Source: an uncultured Clostridia bacterium (GTDB lineage Bacteria > Bacillota > Clostridia > Oscillospirales > CAG-272). From it: 15,011 nt of DNA. Shown one piece after another: positions 13,122 through 15,011 of this stretch. The stretch lies in NCBI GenBank assembly GCA_945949385.1, contig CAMFEL010000033.1, positions 1 to 15,011 on the forward strand, read 5' to 3'. Every line of letters begins with the position of its first letter. Positions within the stretch are counted from its first letter, which is position 1. The position numbers and the translations under genes were made by a program. Under the pieces are notes generated by a model. That model was not told the DNA's origin. It saw nothing but the letters and a program-made list of their open reading frames with translations, and searched no databases.

Positions 13122-13209
13122 AAAAGGGAGTAGTCGGCGGGCATATGCCCGTTTCTTCGGCGTCAGTACGGCAGAAATGCCCGCTTAAGAATTAAACGGC
13201 AAGACTTTT
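13122..13209 (+). ncRNA. yybP-ykoY-like (Mn2+-type) riboswitch
   Basis: The leader holds the hallmark segments of the yybP-ykoY family in order: AAAAGGGAGTAG (13122-13133), a short P2 hairpin (GGGC-ATAT-GCCC), a TTTCT/AGAAA helix around CGGCGTCAGTACGG, and GGCAAGACTTTT closing P1 (AAAAG 13122-13126 with CTTTT 13205-13209). The P1 3' strand is also the 5' arm of the downstream terminator. Ligand-stabilised P1 would therefore prevent termination, an ON switch. Known members bind Mn2+. The downstream gene is a Na+ pump subunit, so another cation class that I cannot distinguish by eye remains possible. Confidence 0.72.
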
Positions 13210-13244
13210 ATCGGGTGCCCTGTCACCCGATAAAAGTCTTTTTT
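13203..13244 (+). terminator. Expression-platform terminator of the riboswitch
   Basis: A perfect 15-bp stem (13203-13217 with 13224-13238) and 6-base loop are followed by six T (13239-13244). It lies about 107 bases before the oadB-like start and shares bases 13205-13209 with riboswitch helix P1. From here to 13351 I see only a weak hairpin around 13303-13320 and the ribosome site AAAGGA. Confidence 0.93.
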
Positions 13245-13351
13245 GTCTTAAACGAATACTTGACGCCCGTACTGCCAAAGCATATAGGCAGATAAATCTC
13301 CCGAAATGCGGACGGCATTTATTTAGAATGCAATGAAAGGAACAAAAGAAT

Positions 13352-14479
13352 ATGGCAGAACTGTTTTCAAATGTGCTGAATATCTCATGGCAGCAGGTAG
13401 TCATGTGGATAATCGGCGGTGTTCTGATTTTCCTGGCAATCAAAAAGGATATGGAGCCTACTCTGCTGCTGCCCATCGGCTTCGGCGCGATTCTTGTGAA
13501 TCTGCCCCTGTCGGGAGCGGTCACGCAGATATACGAGACCGGCACGGAGGAGGGCGTCATTGATGTGCTGTTCAACGCGGGCATTGCCAACGAGCTGTTC
13601 CCTCTGCTGCTGTTTATCGGCATCGGCGCAATGATTGATTTCGGCCCCCTCCTGTCAAACCCTAAGCTTTTGATTTTCGGTGCGGCGGCGCAGTTCGGAA
13701 TATTCTTCACATTGGGACTTGCCACCCTTCTTGGCTTTGAAATTAAGGACGCGGCATCCATAGCCATTATCGGTGCGGCGGACGGTCCCACCTCCATATT
13801 TGTGGCAAACTTCTTTAATTCAAAATATACGGGCGCCATTATGGTGGCGGCGTATTCCTATATGGCGCTTGTGCCTATTGTGCAGCCTCCGGTTATCAAG
13901 CTGCTGACTACCAAAAAGGAACGCCTTATCCGCATGGAATACAAGCAGGCTTCCGTGTCAAAAGCCACCCGCATACTTTTCCCCATTGTCATTACTGTCA
14001 TTACCGGTATTGTATCTCCCCGCAGCGTTGCCCTTATCGGATTTCTTATGTTCGGCAACCTTATCCGCGAGTGCGGCGTGCTTGATTCCCTGTCGGAAAC
14101 GGCGCAAAAGGTGCTGCCCAATCTGGTCACTCTGTTGCTCGGTCTCACTATCGCCACCAAAATGCAGGCAGAGTATTTCCTGAGAGTCGAAACACTTATG
14201 ATAATCGCCCTGGGTCTTGTGGCTTTCGTCTTCGATACCGCCGGCGGCGTAATCTTTGCAAAGATTATCAACCTGTTCCTGCCCCGCGACAGGAAAATCA
14301 ACCCCATGATAGGCGCCGCGGGCATATCCGCATTCCCCATGTCCGCCCGTGTGGTTCATAAAATGGGACAGCAGGAGGATAAGCAGAACTTTCTGCTTAT
14401 GCACGCTGTGGGCGTAAATGTCTCCGGTCAGATTGCCTCCGTCATCGCAGGCGGTATGTTTCTCAACCTTCTGGGCTGA
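13352..14479 (+). CDS. oadB: Na+-translocating decarboxylase beta subunit (OadB/MmdB/GcdB family)
   Basis: A 375-residue, very hydrophobic protein, the usual length for this family, with about nine to ten membrane segments. Family motifs are GAMIDFGPLLSNP (92-104), GAADGPTSI (141-149, with the Na+-site Asp144), AYSYMALVPIVQPP (167-180), GNLIRECGV (235-243), FDTAGG (294-299) and NPMIGAAGISAFPMSARV (317-334, including Asn317, Ser326 and Arg333). The beta subunit couples decarboxylation of a carboxybiotin, made by the alpha subunit from oxaloacetate, methylmalonyl-CoA or glutaconyl-CoA, to Na+ export. Sequence does not say which substrate. AAAGGA lies about 10 bases before the ATG. No alpha or biotin carrier gene is in the window. 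Expression is probably set by the riboswitch and terminator upstream. Confidence 0.95.
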   Translation: MAELFSNVLNISWQQVVMWIIGGVLIFLAIKKDMEPTLLLPIGFGAILVNLPLSGAVTQIYETGTEEGVIDVLFNAGIANELFPLLLFIGIGAMIDFGPLLSNPKLLIFGAAAQFGIFFTLGLATLLGFEIKDAASIAIIGAADGPTSIFVANFFNSKYTGAIMVAAYSYMALVPIVQPPVIKLLTTKKERLIRMEYKQASVSKATRILFPIVITVITGIVSPRSVALIGFLMFGNLIRECGVLDSLSETAQKVLPNLVTLLLGLTIATKMQAEYFLRVETLMIIALGLVAFVFDTAGGVIFAKIINLFLPRDRKINPMIGAAGISAFPMSARVVHKMGQQEDKQNFLLMHAVGVNVSGQIASVIAGGMFLNLLG

Positions 14480-14584
14480 CGCCCGTTTGTAAAGGCACAT
14501 AACAGTCTAAAAGTCCCGGACACTCAACTCTTATACCTCACATCTTAATTTCAAAACAGAAAGAAAGGCAAGGTCACAGTAAAA

Positions 14585-14731
14585 ATGAAATTTGATCTTC
14601 AGGCTCTTCTTGATACTCTCCCCGTTATGGCAAAGGGCATGGCAGGCGTTTTTATCGTCACCGCTGTAATAATTCTCGCCGTAGTGCTCCTGAATTTCCT
14701 TACCAAGCCGCGCAAGAAAAAGGACGAGTAA
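14585..14731 (+). CDS. Small membrane protein, decarboxylase gamma (OadG)-like
   Basis: A 48-residue ORF begins with MKFDLQALLDTLPVMAKGMA, has one membrane span (about residues 20-39, GVFIVTAVIILAVVLL) and ends in a charged tail, KPRKKKDE. The G-M-x-G-V-F start of the span and single-span layout match gamma subunits of Na+-pumping decarboxylases, which anchor the alpha subunit to beta. A ribosome site (GAAAGGCAAGG) precedes it. It follows the beta gene after 105 bases that hold nothing else recognisable. It is shorter than classical OadG (~80 residues) and lies after rather than before beta, so the assignment rests on fold and position. Confidence 0.72.
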   Translation: MKFDLQALLDTLPVMAKGMAGVFIVTAVIILAVVLLNFLTKPRKKKDE

Positions 14732-14780
14732 AAAAGATTACTACGAAGCTTTGCCCCTCTCACCGATAATATACGTGTAT

Positions 14781-14807
14781 CTGCCGGGACTGCTGCCTAT
14801 GTCCCGG
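14781..14807 (+). other. GC-rich hairpin after the gamma-like gene
   Basis: CCGGGAC (14784-14790) can pair with GTCCCGG (14801-14807) around a 10-base loop. There is no T run, so a terminator role is uncertain; it may be a foldback of the repeat region that follows. Confidence 0.45.
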
Positions 14808-14810
14808 CGG

Positions 14811-15011
14811 CAGGCGCGGCTCCGCCCGCGCCCCGACCCCGCGCGAGGCTCCGCCCCGCGCTCCGGCACCAAACGGGGCTCCGACCCATGCCCCGGTCAA
14901 ACATATGCGAGGCTCTGCCCCCTGCCCGGCTGCATACGGGGCTCCGCCCCGCGCCCCGGTCAAGCATATGCGAGGCTCTGCCTCGCGCTCCGCGGGATAT
15001 ATACGGGGCGC
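14811..15011. repeat. GC-rich tandem hairpin repeats, continuing past the right edge
   Basis: The core GGCTCYGCCYC recurs at 14818, 14847, 14877, 14911, 14940, 14974 and, cut off, 15007, with spacing of 29-34 bases. Two cores form a higher-order unit of about 63 bases, seen at 14874-14936 and 14937-15001, each carrying CCCCGGTCAARCATATGCGA. Each core can form a short GC stem (for example GCGAGGC/GCCTCGC at 14970-14985). Open frames crossing it are low-complexity and not credible genes. Confidence 0.85.

Noticed and set aside
13192..13839. A 215-codon minus-strand frame opposite the decarboxylase beta gene
   Set aside because: It overlaps the riboswitch terminator and is antisense to a gene with a full set of family motifs.
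14811..15011. Possible CRISPR array at the right end
   Set aside because: The repeats alternate at 29-34 bases without unique spacers of constant length, the whole unit is repeated, and there is no cas gene.

Overview
The window looks like an anaerobic Firmicute, most likely a gut or rumen Clostridia (Oscillospirales/Ruminococcaceae-like). The reasons are ferredoxin-dependent 2-oxoacid oxidoreductase genes, a Na+-pumping decarboxylase, tRNA-sensing T-box leaders, AGGAGG-type ribosome binding sites and TTGACA-N17-TATAAT promoters. The taxon is an inference; no rRNA or taxonomic marker gene is present.

Layout. Positions 1-12,699 are all on the minus strand and form three transcription units. 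Each starts with a near-consensus promoter and a T-box leader ending in an intrinsic terminator. Reading in the direction of transcription: (A) promoter ~13,035 and a T-box whose best specifier is CUC (Leu), then a LeuA-like protein with degraded catalytic motifs, then, with a 4-base overlap, a TIM-barrel/acyl-CoA synthetase fusion, then terminators near 8,800-8,743. (B) promoter ~8,732 and a T-box with specifier AUC (Ile), then a 756-aa HTH-cupin-acyl-CoA synthetase fusion. (C) promoter ~6,111 and a T-box with specifier GUA (Val), then a 760-aa paralogue of that fusion, a nitrilase-family amidase, branched-chain aminotransferase IlvE, a P-loop ATPase, a 2x[4Fe-4S] ferredoxin subunit and the alpha subunit of a VOR/KOR-type 2-oxoacid:ferredoxin oxidoreductase, which runs off the left edge. 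Divergently, on the plus strand from 13,071, a promoter, a yybP-ykoY-like riboswitch and a terminator precede the beta subunit of a Na+-translocating decarboxylase and a 48-aa gamma-like protein. The right end is a GC-rich array of hairpin repeats.

How the genes may work together. Three acyl-CoA synthetases, each behind a leader that appears to read a different branched-chain tRNA, sit beside one aminotransferase and one ferredoxin oxidoreductase. T-boxes switch genes on when the amino acid is scarce, so the simplest reading is biosynthesis. Isobutyrate, 2-methylbutyrate and isovalerate would be activated to CoA esters, reductively carboxylated to the 2-oxoacids and transaminated to Val, Ile and Leu. 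The physiology (branched volatile fatty acids to branched-chain amino acids) is known in rumen bacteria. The specific gene set, its three-way T-box control, the regulator-enzyme fusions and the LeuA-like pseudoenzyme are the candidates for an undescribed system. All substrate assignments are inferred from control and context, not shown by sequence.
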